Shown: positions 29,403 to 38,090, counted from the stretch's first letter. The stretch is DNA of 64,000 nucleotides from Sphingomonas kyeonggiensis (GCF_030812785.1 NZ_JAUSTJ010000002.1:930001-994000); one strand, 5' to 3'. Numbers and translations are program-made. Notes: a model not told the origin generated them from the sequence alone.

Positions 29403-30632
29403 TCACGCTAGGGGAGCATGGCCTTCTTGGTCTTGCGCCGCGGATCGGTAATCGAAAGGCTGGCCATCATCATCCGCGGATATTGAAACATAATGGCTGA
29501 TAATGCCATTAGGTACACCGAATATCGCGACCCGACTGAGGTCGAATGAGTGATCATCGAAATTTGTACCTAGTGGCTGGTTAGATCGATCGGCATCCGT
29601 GACAGCATAGGATCGGTCTTCCGCAAGCGGCATCGATAGCCAACCGCAATTCGAGCAATAAGCCGGACTCGAAAAGTTTCCCTTGCAGCCTGAGGTTACT
29701 AGCGCGTCACACTTGCCACACATGAAGTCCCAGTCGCCCCAACCAAGCTGCGGGCACGCGCGACGCTCTCTTGGATTGGCACGTCGCAAGGGGCGTAGCC
29801 GCTTAAAAAGGCGCTGCTGGCGCGGAGTACCACCAATGCCCGTCACAACCCGATATGCGGGAAAGCCAAGGTCGCCAAAGAGGCGAACGACGACCGTTAG
29901 AAATCTTCTACCGTTCGCCTGAGTGATTTCGCAGAAAAGCTCGTGCCTCTGAGCCGAGGACTCTAACGGTCCGAAGAAACCGCCGACTAGGTGATCCTCC
30001 GGGAAATCATCTCGGACCGCCTGGAAGACCGACTGCGGCACGACATCTCGGAAGCCCGGAAACTTGTTTCTTTGGGTCGCGGCAAAAGAATGCGCGATCT
30101 TGAGCAATAGGGCACCAAAGGCCGCATTGATGAAGACCGCCGCGGGGATATTCAGCCGTGTAGCCCCTAGAGAGTCCCGAAGATCATCGATTTCTTTGGG
30201 CCGTTCGCTGCCGAACACCCGAAACTTGTGCACTTTCCGGTCAGCCACCCGCCTAGCCAGGATGCGGGGTTCTTCAAGCGCGGGGAGCTGTACGATCACG
30301 GGAAACTCTTTGATCGACAGCGGGTGAACAACCCACTTTCCTTTGATCTTGGCAAAGACGTTTCTGGTTCGCGCCGCTTGCCGTTTCTTTCGTTTAGACT
30401 GCACACCAAACTGGATGCGAAACGGATCGAGCATCGCTTGGGCAATCAATCGCTCGATCTTCGATGTCTCCTTTGCGCAATTGGCGCAGCTGGCATTTTC
30501 GAGAATCAGCTTGCCGCCCAATGCCTCTGGGACGACGTGCTCATCCGACAGCTCTTCGCCATTTCGAAAGCGGTCGTCGCAGTAGATGCAGGCTCCCAAA
30601 CCCGGCAATCGCAAAGGCTGAGACGCATCCAT
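29403..30632 (-). CDS. HNH endonuclease-like protein with C-terminal zinc-ribbon (likely acquired)
   Basis: A 409-residue protein. The N-terminus has an HNH_5-like module: CIYCDDRFRNG, DEHVVPEALGG and CANCAKETSKIE, that is CxxC, the His of DEH, and a second CxxC. A second Cys cluster (CGKCDALVTSGC ... YCSNCGW) near residue 330-360 looks like a zinc ribbon. The middle part is unfamiliar. The region is visibly AT-richer than its neighbours and its codon use is less GC-biased, which suggests horizontal acquisition. HNH modules nick or cut DNA; a defence or mobile-element role is possible. The ATG at 30632 is the best start, though upstream in-frame codons are open. Confidence 0.75.
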   Translation of the reverse strand: MDASQPLRLPGLGACIYCDDRFRNGEELSDEHVVPEALGGKLILENASCANCAKETSKIERLIAQAMLDPFRIQFGVQSKRKKRQAARTRNVFAKIKGKWVVHPLSIKEFPVIVQLPALEEPRILARRVADRKVHKFRVFGSERPKEIDDLRDSLGATRLNIPAAVFINAAFGALLLKIAHSFAATQRNKFPGFRDVVPQSVFQAVRDDFPEDHLVGGFFGPLESSAQRHELFCEITQANGRRFLTVVVRLFGDLGFPAYRVVTGIGGTPRQQRLFKRLRPLRRANPRERRACPQLGWGDWDFMCGKCDALVTSGCKGNFSSPAYCSNCGWLSMPLAEDRSYAVTDADRSNQPLGTNFDDHSFDLSRVAIFGVPNGIISHYVSISADDDGQPFDYRSAAQDQEGHAPLA

Positions 30633-30783
30633 GACGGTCTTTATTCTCCACGCTTTGCGAAATTCTGAGCCTGACGAGCCTCCGCCATGCTCATTTTGCG
30701 AAATCCGGTAACCTTTTGCCGCGTGATCCTGAACGACCGCAATCGAGGCGATCACCGACAGGCAGCTATCATGAGCCTTCGAC

Positions 30784-31740
30784 CTAGTACCGTTCGCCAT
30801 TCCCCCGCGGTCGCGGCACCGGCCGCGTGTCGCTTGGCACGATCGGGGCGGGGCTGCGCGAGAGCCAGCCGCCGTCATCGTCGAGGCGCGGCTTGGGGAA
30901 GTCCGCAGGCGGATGGATCGGGCCGCAGCCCTCGTCGTCCCACTGGATGCAGCGGATCCGGTCGTTATAGACCACGCCGCGGACATTGCCGGTGCTGCCG
31001 TCCGGCCGCGTGTAGCTGCTGTCGAGATACCATTCGCGGTTCTTCTTCGGCTTGCCCGAGCGCGCCGGCTCGGAGACCCGCCCCATGTCGATGCCGCGGA
31101 AGTTGCGCGAGAAGCTGTCGAGCTCGATCGCGGCGCGGAAGCGGCTCTCGGGCGCGCCTGGCCCGTCGAGCCGCTGGGTCAGCCAGTTGATCCGCCGGTC
31201 GCGCCGCGCCTCTTCCTCGCCCAGCCGGGTGATCCAGCCGGTGTCGCGTACGAACATGCCAACGGTGGAGAAGGTCACCTCCGACTGTTTCGGGATGCCG
31301 CGCACCGAGACGATCTGGCCCTGGAAGCCCTTGGCGCCGCAGGTCGTGGCCTGCCACATCGTGCCGTCCGCCTCGTAGAGCTCGCAACCGACCGAGGTGC
31401 GCCGCCCGATCAGCGTGCCTTCGCGCAGGCCGTTCGGCCCCTCGAACCCGCCGACCGAATAATAGAAGCCGGTGACGTGCTCGCCGTCGAAGCTCAGCAC
31501 CACCTTCACGCCGCCGCCGACGACCTGCTGGTAGCAGCGCTGGTCGGGATAGGGGCAGGGGGTCTGCTCGCGGCGGCGCAGGTCGGCGGTGACCGAGGTC
31601 TTGCCGGTGTAATTGCCGAAATAGGCGACCTGGCCTTCGAAATCGGGAGCGAGGCTGCCGTCCTCGCGGTCCGCGGCAAGCGCGGCGAACGGCATCAACA
31701 CGGCCGCGGCAAGGGCCGTGAGGGCTGTTGCCCTGAACAT
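30784..31740 (-). CDS. Secreted hypothetical protein
   Basis: A 318-residue protein with a clear signal peptide (FRATALTALAAAVLMPFAALAAD) and no other membrane segment, so periplasmic or secreted. It has several Cys pairs (TPCPYPDQRC, SVGCELYE, TTCGAKG, IRCIQWDDEGC) that could form disulfides. A C-terminal Pro-rich tail follows. I do not recognise a domain. The ATG at 31740 gives the signal peptide directly. It stands alone between the HNH gene and the RcnB-like gene. Confidence 0.8.
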   Translation of the reverse strand: MFRATALTALAAAVLMPFAALAADREDGSLAPDFEGQVAYFGNYTGKTSVTADLRRREQTPCPYPDQRCYQQVVGGGVKVVLSFDGEHVTGFYYSVGGFEGPNGLREGTLIGRRTSVGCELYEADGTMWQATTCGAKGFQGQIVSVRGIPKQSEVTFSTVGMFVRDTGWITRLGEEEARRDRRINWLTQRLDGPGAPESRFRAAIELDSFSRNFRGIDMGRVSEPARSGKPKKNREWYLDSSYTRPDGSTGNVRGVVYNDRIRCIQWDDEGCGPIHPPADFPKPRLDDDGGWLSRSPAPIVPSDTRPVPRPRGNGERY

Positions 31741-31872
31741 CCTGCATTCCTCCCTGTCGACGCCCGTTAACCATAACACTAACGGAGCCGAAACGAGGAG
31801 TCGGATTCTTGCTGCGAATGTAAAACGGCAGGGCATGGCCCTGCCGTTTCATCACTGCTTTTGGCGTTCTGC

Positions 31873-32205
31873 TTAGCCGATCGCGTTGGCGATCACCGCC
31901 GCGATGATGCCCGAGGTGATGCCGACCAGCACCGCGTCATTGCCCGACTGGACATAGCGATAGCCGCGCGGCGGGGCCTTCAGGCCGCGATACTTGCGAT
32001 AGTCGATCTGGCGATAGTTGCGGGCATAGCGGCTGTCGAAGCGATCGCCCTTGTGCCAGCTGCGATAGCTCGGCTTGGTGACGACCTTCTTCTTGACCAC
32101 CACCTTCTGCACCGGCGGGCGGCGATCATGGTGCTGCGGGGCGGCGGCGAGCACCGGCGTGGCGACCATCGACATGGCGACGGCGGCGAGAATGAACTTC
32201 TTCAT
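31873..32205 (-). CDS. RcnB-family periplasmic protein
   Basis: A 110-residue protein: signal peptide (KKFILAAVAMSMVATPVLA), a basic linker rich in Lys and His (PQHHDRRPPVQKVVVKKKVV), the RcnB-type core (SWHKGDRFDSRYARNYRQIDY and LKAPPRGYRYVQSGNDAVLV) and a hydrophobic C-terminal helix (VGITSGIIAAVIANAI). RcnB is known in E. coli for nickel/cobalt homeostasis; many related proteins have no proven metal role. Divergent from fabD. Confidence 0.88.
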   Translation of the reverse strand: MKKFILAAVAMSMVATPVLAAAPQHHDRRPPVQKVVVKKKVVTKPSYRSWHKGDRFDSRYARNYRQIDYRKYRGLKAPPRGYRYVQSGNDAVLVGITSGIIAAVIANAIG

Positions 32206-32422
32206 GACTGCACTCCTCTTTTCTCGTTGGCGCCGGCTTGTCTCCGGCGTTGATCTCAATCTGGGGGTGCCGTGTCGCAGAGGTTTGTCCCGCGGGTTGC
32301 GAAATGGTCGCAATGTTTCGCAATCCTGTCCGCAGCGTTCATGTCGGGCAGGGTTGCGTCGAAGAGGGCGCAGGCCTAACGCGCGGCCCCAATCGCACGC
32401 AGCCGCTATCCAGGAGAGACAT

Positions 32423-33358
32423 ATGCGCGCCTTCATCTTCCCCGGTCAGGGCAGCCAGGCCGTCGGCATGGGCAAAGCACTCGCAGACGCCAGCGCCACC
32501 GCCCGCGAAGTCTTCCAGGAAGTCGACGATGCGCTGGGCCAGAAGCTGTTCAAGCTGATGAGCGAAGGTCCCGAGGACGAACTGACCCTCACCGCCAATG
32601 CCCAGCCGGCGATCATGGCCAATGCCATCGCGGTGCTGCGCGTGCTCGAGAAGGAAGGCGGCATCCGCCTGGCCGGCAAGGCCGATTTCGTCGCGGGCCA
32701 CAGCCTTGGCGAGTATACCGCGCTCTGCGCCGCCGGCGCCTTCGATCTCGCCACCACGGCGAAGCTGCTCCGCATCCGCGGCGACGCGATGCAGGCGGCG
32801 GTGCCGGTCGGCGTCGGCGCGATGGCGGCGATCCTCGGTGCCGACCGCGAAAAGGCACAGGCGATCGCGGATGCCGCGGCCGAGGGCCAGGTCTGCACCG
32901 TCGCCAACGACAATGATCCGTCGCAGGTGGTGATCTCGGGCCACCGCGAGGCGATCGAGCGTGCACTGCCGATCGCCAAGGAGATGGGCGCCAAGCGCGC
33001 GCTGCTCCTGCCGGTCTCGGCGCCCTTCCACTGTCCGCTGATGCAGCCCGCCGCCGACGCGATGGCCGAGGCGCTGGCGGCGGTGTCGCTGCAGGCGCCA
33101 CTGGTGCCGGTCTACGCCAATGTCACCGCCGCGCCGGTCGCCGATCCGGACACGATCCGTACGCTGCTCGTCGAGCAGGTGACGGGCATGGTCCGCTGGC
33201 GGGAATCGGTCCTGGCGATGTTCGCGGCGGGGGTGACCGACTATGTCGAGTTCGGCGGCAAGGTGCTCGGCGGCATGGTCAAGCGCATCTTCCCGGACGC
33301 GGCACCCGTGAGCGTGGTGACGATGGACGACATCGAAGCGCTGGTGAAGGGACTGTAA
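32423..33358 (+). CDS. fabD: Malonyl-CoA:ACP transacylase FabD
   Basis: A 311-residue FabD, normal length. Opening FIFPGQGSQAVGMGK, active-site Ser in GHSLGE, the Arg in RIRGDAMQ and the catalytic His in APFHCPLM are all present. It loads malonate onto ACP for fatty-acid synthesis. A CAGGAGAG site precedes the ATG. It is separated from fabG by a GxxExxY gene and its repeat arms, which probably inserted into a once tighter fab operon. Confidence 0.97.
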   Translation: MRAFIFPGQGSQAVGMGKALADASATAREVFQEVDDALGQKLFKLMSEGPEDELTLTANAQPAIMANAIAVLRVLEKEGGIRLAGKADFVAGHSLGEYTALCAAGAFDLATTAKLLRIRGDAMQAAVPVGVGAMAAILGADREKAQAIADAAAEGQVCTVANDNDPSQVVISGHREAIERALPIAKEMGAKRALLLPVSAPFHCPLMQPAADAMAEALAAVSLQAPLVPVYANVTAAPVADPDTIRTLLVEQVTGMVRWRESVLAMFAAGVTDYVEFGGKVLGGMVKRIFPDAAPVSVVTMDDIEALVKGL

Positions 33359-33370
33359 TAGGCAGAGAGT

Positions 33371-33399
33371 GGTTCACGCGGAGACGCGGAGGCGCGGAG
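33371..33399 (+). repeat. Left 29-base inverted-repeat arm of the GxxExxY unit
   Basis: The arm is GGTTC followed by three 8-base units: ACGCGGAG, ACGCGGAG and GCGCGGAG. Its mate on the opposite strand is at 33790-33818; the arms differ at only two positions. The GGAG at the end of this arm (33396-33399) serves as the ribosome site of the GxxExxY gene. Confidence 0.9.
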
Positions 33400-33406
33400 A
33401 TTGGGC

Positions 33407-33823
33407 TTGCGGGACCTTGAGCAGATCAGCGGTGACGTCGTGGATGTGGCACTGCGGCTGCATAGGGAGCTCGGTCCCGGCCTGCTCGAAAGCGTCTACG
33501 AGGCCATTCTTGCCAGCAAGCTGGCCTCAATGGGCTATGCCGTTGCGCGCCAGCGGCCGATCGACATCGAGTTTGATGATCTCCGCTTCGAAGCTGCGTT
33601 CCGCATCGATTTGCTCGTGGAAGAGCGATTGCTCGTCGAGATCAAGTCGGTCGAGCGGCTGACCGCTGCACATGGAAAGCAGCTTCTCACCTATTTGCGT
33701 CTGACCAAACAGCCCGTAGGGCTGCTGATCAACTTCGGCGGCGCAACGCTGAAGGAGGGGCTCAGGCGAGTCGTGAACGACTATTCCCCCTCCGCGTCTC
33801 CGCGCCTCCGCGTGAACCAATAA
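33407..33823 (+). CDS. GxxExxY protein (PD-(D/E)xK nuclease-like)
   Basis: A 138-residue protein of the GxxExxY family. The name motif is GPGLLESVYE (Gly, Glu and Tyr spaced as in the family). The nuclease-like core is AAFRIDLLVEERLLVEIKSVE, with the Asp and the EIK of a PD-(D/E)xK site, followed by HGKQLLTYLRLT. The start chosen is a TTG at 33407, 7 bases after GGAG; a TTG at 33401 is possible. The ribosome site lies inside the left repeat arm and the last ten codons lie inside the right arm, so gene and repeats form one unit. Function is unknown; it splits fabD and fabG. Confidence 0.9.
   Translation: MRDLEQISGDVVDVALRLHRELGPGLLESVYEAILASKLASMGYAVARQRPIDIEFDDLRFEAAFRIDLLVEERLLVEIKSVERLTAAHGKQLLTYLRLTKQPVGLLINFGGATLKEGLRRVVNDYSPSASPRLRVNQ
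33790..33818 (-). repeat. Right 29-base inverted-repeat arm of the GxxExxY unit
   Basis: Reverse complement of the left arm with two differences. On plus it reads CTCCGCGT, CTCCGCGC, CTCCGCGT, GAACC. It encodes the residues PSASPRLRVN near the end of the GxxExxY protein, 5 bases before its stop codon at 33821-33823. Confidence 0.9.
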
Positions 33824-33845
33824 CTTCTTTCTTCTGGAGACCCCA

Positions 33846-34583
33846 ATGTTCGACCTCACAGGCATGACCGCACTCGTCACCGGCGCTTCGGGCGGGATCG
33901 GCTCGGCGATCGCGAAGGCGCTGGCCGCGCAGGGGGCTCGGCTCGCCGTTTCCGGCAGCAATGCCGAGAAGCTCGAGGCCTTCCGCGCCGAGCTCGGTGG
34001 CGACCATGTCGCGCTGCCGTGCAACCTGTCCGACGCCGCCCAGGTCGATGCGCTCGTGCCCCAGGCCGTGGAAGCGCTCGGCAAGCTCGACATCCTCGTC
34101 AACAACGCCGGCGTCACCCGCGACAACCTCACCATGCGGATGAAGGACGAGGAGTGGGACCAGGTCATCACGGTGAACCTGGAGGCTGCCTTCCGCCTGA
34201 TTCGCGCCGCCGCCAAGCCGATGATGAAGGCGCGCTTCGGCCGCGTCATCTCGATCACGTCGGTCGTGGGCGCCACCGGCAACCCGGGCCAGGCCAATTA
34301 CGCCGCCTCCAAGGCCGGGCTGGTCGGCATGTCCAAGGCGATCGCCCAGGAGCTCGCCAGCCGCAACATCACGGTGAACTGCGTTGCCCCGGGCTTCATC
34401 CGCTCGGCGATGACCGACGTGCTGCCCGAGGCGCAGAAGACCGCCTTGCTCACCCGCATCCCGGCCGGCGACCTCGGCAGCGGCGAGGATATCGGCGCGG
34501 CCGTCGTCTATCTCGCCAGCAAGGAAGCCGGCTATGTCACCGGCCAGACCTTGCATGTGAACGGCGGCATGGCGATGCTGTGA
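33846..34583 (+). CDS. fabG: 3-oxoacyl-ACP reductase FabG
   Basis: A 245-residue SDR enzyme that reduces 3-oxoacyl-ACP with NADPH. TGASGGIG is the nucleotide motif, NNAG is present, and the catalytic residues are Ser in SITSVVG and YAASK (Tyr, Lys). PGFIRSAMTDVL is the FabG substrate loop and HVNGGMAML the C-terminal end. A TCTGGAGA ribosome site precedes the ATG. It belongs with fabD, acpP and fabF. Confidence 0.97.
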   Translation: MFDLTGMTALVTGASGGIGSAIAKALAAQGARLAVSGSNAEKLEAFRAELGGDHVALPCNLSDAAQVDALVPQAVEALGKLDILVNNAGVTRDNLTMRMKDEEWDQVITVNLEAAFRLIRAAAKPMMKARFGRVISITSVVGATGNPGQANYAASKAGLVGMSKAIAQELASRNITVNCVAPGFIRSAMTDVLPEAQKTALLTRIPAGDLGSGEDIGAAVVYLASKEAGYVTGQTLHVNGGMAML

Positions 34584-34612
34584 GCCGGTCCGGGGGCTGG
34601 AGTTTGAAGTCT

Positions 34613-35149
34613 ATGCGTCTTTTCGGAATTGCAGCCCTCGCCACCCTGGTCGTCGCGGTCCCGGCCCATGCCGCCGATCTCGCGACGATCGATTGCGTGA
34701 TCGGCAAGCTCAAGCCCGCGCTCCAGGCGCAGATCTCCAAGGACGTAACCCGCAACATGGGGGAGGGCGCCGGCGTGCGCCCCACCTATGATCCGGCGGT
34801 CGGAAGCGGCATCTCGGTCGCCGCCAGGGAATGCTCGGACGAACATAAATGGTCCGAAACGGCGCTGGAGGCGGCGCGGGTCTACACGCTCGCCAAGCTC
34901 GGCCAGCCGATCGCGGAGACCTTCGTCGCGGCCCAGGGCTTCGACGTCGGCGAGCTTGAGTCGCAGTTCGACGCGCTGCCCGAGGACGCCCGCAACCGCC
35001 CGCTCACCACCGAGGAGATGCAGAAGCTGGTGATCGCCTCGGTCACCGACGAAGCGAAACAGACTCGCGCCAACGCGGCGCTGCTCAACAAATATTTCCT
35101 CTTTCTCAGCACCGTCCGCTACGCGGCATGGCAGTTTTCGGAAGCCTGA
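34613..35149 (+). CDS. Secreted hypothetical protein
   Basis: A 178-residue protein with a signal peptide (RLFGIAALATLVVAVPAHAAD) lying between fabG and acpP. The mature part is helical and Ala-rich (VIGKLKPALQAQISKDVTRN, KWSETALEAARVYTLAKLG, EMQKLVIASVTDEAKQTRA). It has two Cys (TIDCVIGK and ARECSDE) that could form a disulfide. No domain is recognised. It starts 30 bases after fabG, so co-transcription is likely, but its role in lipid synthesis is unproven. Confidence 0.78.
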   Translation: MRLFGIAALATLVVAVPAHAADLATIDCVIGKLKPALQAQISKDVTRNMGEGAGVRPTYDPAVGSGISVAARECSDEHKWSETALEAARVYTLAKLGQPIAETFVAAQGFDVGELESQFDALPEDARNRPLTTEEMQKLVIASVTDEAKQTRANAALLNKYFLFLSTVRYAAWQFSEA

Positions 35150-35250
35150 CCGTCGGCGCCGGTGCGCGCACCCTCTTGCAACGGCACCATGTGCGATCTA
35201 GGTGCGTTCCAACGATATTGAGCCCCTAGCTACAAAGGAAAACAGGGACC

Positions 35251-35499
35251 ATGGCCACTCAGGAAGAGATCACCACCCGCGTGACTGCGCTCGTCGTCGA
35301 TCACCTCGGTGTCGACGCAGGCGACGTTTCGCCGACGGCGAGCTTCATTGATGACCTGGGCGCCGACAGCCTCGACATCGTCGAGCTGGTGATGGCGTTC
35401 GAAGAAGAATTCGGTGTCGAGATCCCCGACGACGCGGCTGAGAAGATCAGCACCGTCGGCGACGCGGTCTCCTACATCTCCGAGCACCAGGCGGGCTGA
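35251..35499 (+). CDS. acpP: Acyl carrier protein
   Basis: An 82-residue acidic ACP. The phosphopantetheine Ser lies in [21 protein letters not shown]. It carries growing acyl chains for the Fab enzymes encoded on both sides. The start is preceded by an AGGAAAACAGGG site. A strong terminator follows at 35548-35599, so acpP may also be made as its own abundant short transcript. Confidence 0.98.
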   Translation: MATQEEITTRVTALVVDHLGVDAGDVSPTASFIDDLGADSLDIVELVMAFEEEFGVEIPDDAAEKISTVGDAVSYISEHQAG

Positions 35500-35547
35500 T
35501 CGCCCTCCAGGCGATCGCGCCCTTATGGGCCGAGCTTGAGAATCCAG

Positions 35548-35599
35548 CGGCTCCCCGTCCTTGGCTCGAAAAGAGTTGGGCGGGGAGCCGTTTTGTTTT
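35548..35599 (+). terminator. Rho-independent terminator after acpP
   Basis: A perfect 10-base stem (CGGCTCCCCG at 35548-35557 with CGGGGAGCCG at 35581-35590) followed by TTTTGTTTT. The loop is 23 bases. Confidence 0.85.
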
Positions 35600-35665
35600 G
35601 GCCATGAAACCCGGTATTTAGCCCGTATTCATGCGCGATATTTTGAAGTTTGACGGAGAAATCGG

Positions 35666-36925
35666 ATGCGCCGTGTAGTTGTCACCGGCCTTGGCCTCGT
35701 CACCCCGCTGGGCGCGGATGTCGAGACCGCCTGGAAGAACATCATCGCCGCAAAGTCGGGCGCTGGCACGATCACGCGCTTCGACGCGACCGATTTCCAG
35801 AGCAACTATGCCTGCGAAGTGAAGGGTCCGGACCATGAATATGGCTTCGATCCCGGCAAGCGCGTCGACCACAAGGTCCAGCGCCAGGTCGATCCGTTCA
35901 TCGTCTACGGCATCGATGCCGCGGGCCAGGCGATCGAGGATGCCGGCCTGCTCGACATGGACGAGGCGACCCGTTTCCGTGCCGGCTGCTCGATCGGCTC
36001 GGGAATCGGCGGCCTGCCGGGCATTGAGAGCGAATCGCTCGTCCTCGCCGAAAAGGGCCCCAAGCGCGTCAGCCCGCACTTCGTCCATGGCCGCCTGATC
36101 AACCTGATCTCGGGCCAGGTCAGCATCAAATACGGCCTGATGGGCCCGAATCACGCCGTTGTCACCGCCTGCTCGACCGGCGCCCACTCGATCGGTGACG
36201 CCGCGCGGATGATCGCGATGGACGATGCCGACATCATGCTCGCCGGCGGCGCCGAGAGCACGGTCTGCCCGATCGGCATCGCCGGCTTCGGCCAGGCCCG
36301 CGCCCTGTCGACCGGCTTCCGCGACGAGCCGTGGCGCGCCAGCCGTCCCTGGGACCAGGACCGTGACGGCTTCGTCATGGGCGAAGGCGCCGGCGTGGTC
36401 GTGCTCGAGGAATATGAGCACGCCAAGGCGCGCGGCGCGAAAATCTATTGCGAAGTCGTCGGCTATGGCCTGTCGGGCGACGCCTATCACGTCACCGCGC
36501 CGCATCCGGAAGGCTCGGGCGCATTCCGCTCGATGCAGATGGCGGTGAAGAAGTCGGGCCTCGCCCTGTCGGACATCGATTACATCAACGCGCACGGCAC
36601 CTCGACTCCGCTCGGCGACGAGCTCGAGCTGGGTGCGGTCCGCCGCCTGTTCGGCGACGATATCGGCGGCCTGTCGATGAGCTCGACCAAGTCGGCGATC
36701 GGCCACCTGCTCGGGGGCGCCGGCGCGGTGGAGAGCATCTTCTGCATCCTGGCGCTGCGCGACCAGATCGTCCCGCCGACGCTCAACCTCGACAATCCGA
36801 GCGAGAATTGCGCTGGCGTCGATCTCGTCCCGCACAAGGCCAAGGAGCGCAAGGTGAAGGCCGTGCTGAACAACTCGTTCGGCTTCGGCGGCACCAACGC
36901 CAGCCTGGTGATGAAGGCTGTCTGA
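35666..36925 (+). CDS. fabF: Beta-ketoacyl-ACP synthase II
   Basis: A 419-residue KAS II. The active-site Cys is in VTACSTGAHSIGD, and the two His are in NAHGTSTPLGD and KSAIGHLLGGAGAVE; the C-terminal NNSFGFGGTNASLV is canonical. It elongates acyl-ACP with malonyl-ACP. The stop overlaps the probable start of mltG, so the two are translationally coupled. Confidence 0.97.
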   Translation: MRRVVVTGLGLVTPLGADVETAWKNIIAAKSGAGTITRFDATDFQSNYACEVKGPDHEYGFDPGKRVDHKVQRQVDPFIVYGIDAAGQAIEDAGLLDMDEATRFRAGCSIGSGIGGLPGIESESLVLAEKGPKRVSPHFVHGRLINLISGQVSIKYGLMGPNHAVVTACSTGAHSIGDAARMIAMDDADIMLAGGAESTVCPIGIAGFGQARALSTGFRDEPWRASRPWDQDRDGFVMGEGAGVVVLEEYEHAKARGAKIYCEVVGYGLSGDAYHVTAPHPEGSGAFRSMQMAVKKSGLALSDIDYINAHGTSTPLGDELELGAVRRLFGDDIGGLSMSSTKSAIGHLLGGAGAVESIFCILALRDQIVPPTLNLDNPSENCAGVDLVPHKAKERKVKAVLNNSFGFGGTNASLVMKAV

Positions 36926-37943
36926 AGACACGCCAACGCCGGCACCGGCCGCGAAACCTGCCAAGCCCCGGAAACGGCGGCTTGGCGGTTGCGCGCTGCT
37001 CGTCGCTATCCTGGTGCTGGTCGCGCTCGGCATGGGCGTGCTCCAGCTTTGGGGCGGGGCGGGGCCTGCCCGGCAGAACATCTCGGTCCTGATTCCCGAA
37101 GGCTCCAGCCTGTCGCGCGCTGCGACCGAGCTGGAAAAGGCCGGCGCGATCGGTTCGGCCCGCCAGTTCCTGATCCTTGCGAAGGTGCTGGGCAGCAGCG
37201 ATCCGATCAAGGCGGGCGAATATCGCGTGCCGGCGCGGCTCAGCCAGTCCGACATCCTCAAGATGATGCAGGGCGGCCGCACCCTCCAGCGCTTCGTGAC
37301 CATCCCCGAGGGCACGCCCTCGATCCTGGTCTACGAGACGCTGATGAAGGCGCCCCAGCTCAGCGGCGAGATCCAGGTCCCGGCCGAAGGCAGCGTGCTG
37401 CCCGACAGCTATGCCTATAATCGCGGCGACACTCGGCAGGCGGTGCTCGATCGCATGCAGAAGGCGATGGCCAATTATCTCGCCAAGGCCTGGGAAGCCC
37501 GCAAGCCGGGCATCGCGGTCAGCAGCCCGACCGATGCGCTCAACCTTGCCGCGATCGTCGAGAAGGAAACCGGCAAGCCCGAGGAGCGCCGCACGGTCGC
37601 CGCGGTCTATTCGAACCGCCTGCGCCAGAACATGCCGCTCCAGGCCGATCCGACCTTCATCTACCCGATCACCAGGGGCAAGCCGCTCGGCCGCCGTCCG
37701 CTCTACTCCGAGGTGCACGCCAAGAACGCGTACAACACCTATGAGAAGACCGGCCTGCCGATCGGCCCGATTACCAATCCGGGCCGCGCCAGCATCGACG
37801 CGGTGCTCGATCCGGCGAGTGCCACGGCGCTGTACTTCGTCGCCGACGGCACTGGCGGCCACGTGTTCGCCGACACGCTCGAGCAGCACAATGCCAACGT
37901 GCAGAAGTGGTACGCCATCCGCCGGGCACGCGGCGAGATGTGA
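36918..37943 (+). CDS. mltG: Endolytic transglycosylase MltG
   Basis: About 341 residues if started at CTG 36918. A basic cytoplasmic stretch (KPAKPRKRRLGG) precedes one membrane segment (ALLVAILVLVALGMGVLQLW), then LysM-like ISVLIPEGSSLSRAATELEKAG and the YceG domain with the catalytic Glu in IVEKETGKPEERR and QADPTFIYPI. It cleaves nascent glycan strands and so helps end peptidoglycan polymerisation. No ATG, GTG or TTG occurs in frame before the basic stretch; the next start, GTG 37014, would cut into the membrane segment. The CTG start is therefore inferred. Confidence 0.9.
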   Translation: MSEDTPTPAPAAKPAKPRKRRLGGCALLVAILVLVALGMGVLQLWGGAGPARQNISVLIPEGSSLSRAATELEKAGAIGSARQFLILAKVLGSSDPIKAGEYRVPARLSQSDILKMMQGGRTLQRFVTIPEGTPSILVYETLMKAPQLSGEIQVPAEGSVLPDSYAYNRGDTRQAVLDRMQKAMANYLAKAWEARKPGIAVSSPTDALNLAAIVEKETGKPEERRTVAAVYSNRLRQNMPLQADPTFIYPITRGKPLGRRPLYSEVHAKNAYNTYEKTGLPIGPITNPGRASIDAVLDPASATALYFVADGTGGHVFADTLEQHNANVQKWYAIRRARGEM

Positions 37944-37950
37944 TCCCAAT

Positions 37951-38090
37951 CTCCCTCTCCCATCGGGAGAGGGAAGGGGCCCGCTCGCGTAGCGAGTGGG
38001 AAGGGTGAGGGCAGCCGATGCCCGCAACTCTCGACCCTCACCCTTCCGCCGACTGCGTCGGCTCCCTCCCTCTCCCAATGGGAGAGGGAA
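37951..38090. repeat. Dispersed palindromic repeat, CTCCCTCTCCC family (copy 1)
   Basis: Imperfect nested palindrome between mltG and the S10 peptidase gene. It begins CTCCCTCTCCCATCGGGAGA and ends with CTCCCTCTCCCAATGGGAGA followed by GGGAA. The second half (from about 38030) is nearly identical to 40391-40450, including CGACTGCGTCGG. Non-coding. Confidence 0.8.

Noticed and set aside
29403..30784. A prophage or integrative element around the HNH gene
   Set aside because: No integrase, tRNA junction, flanking direct repeats or phage structural gene is visible; only composition differs.
35618..37315. A long minus-strand frame across fabF and mltG
   Set aside because: Spans two conserved genes in antisense and shows no domain.
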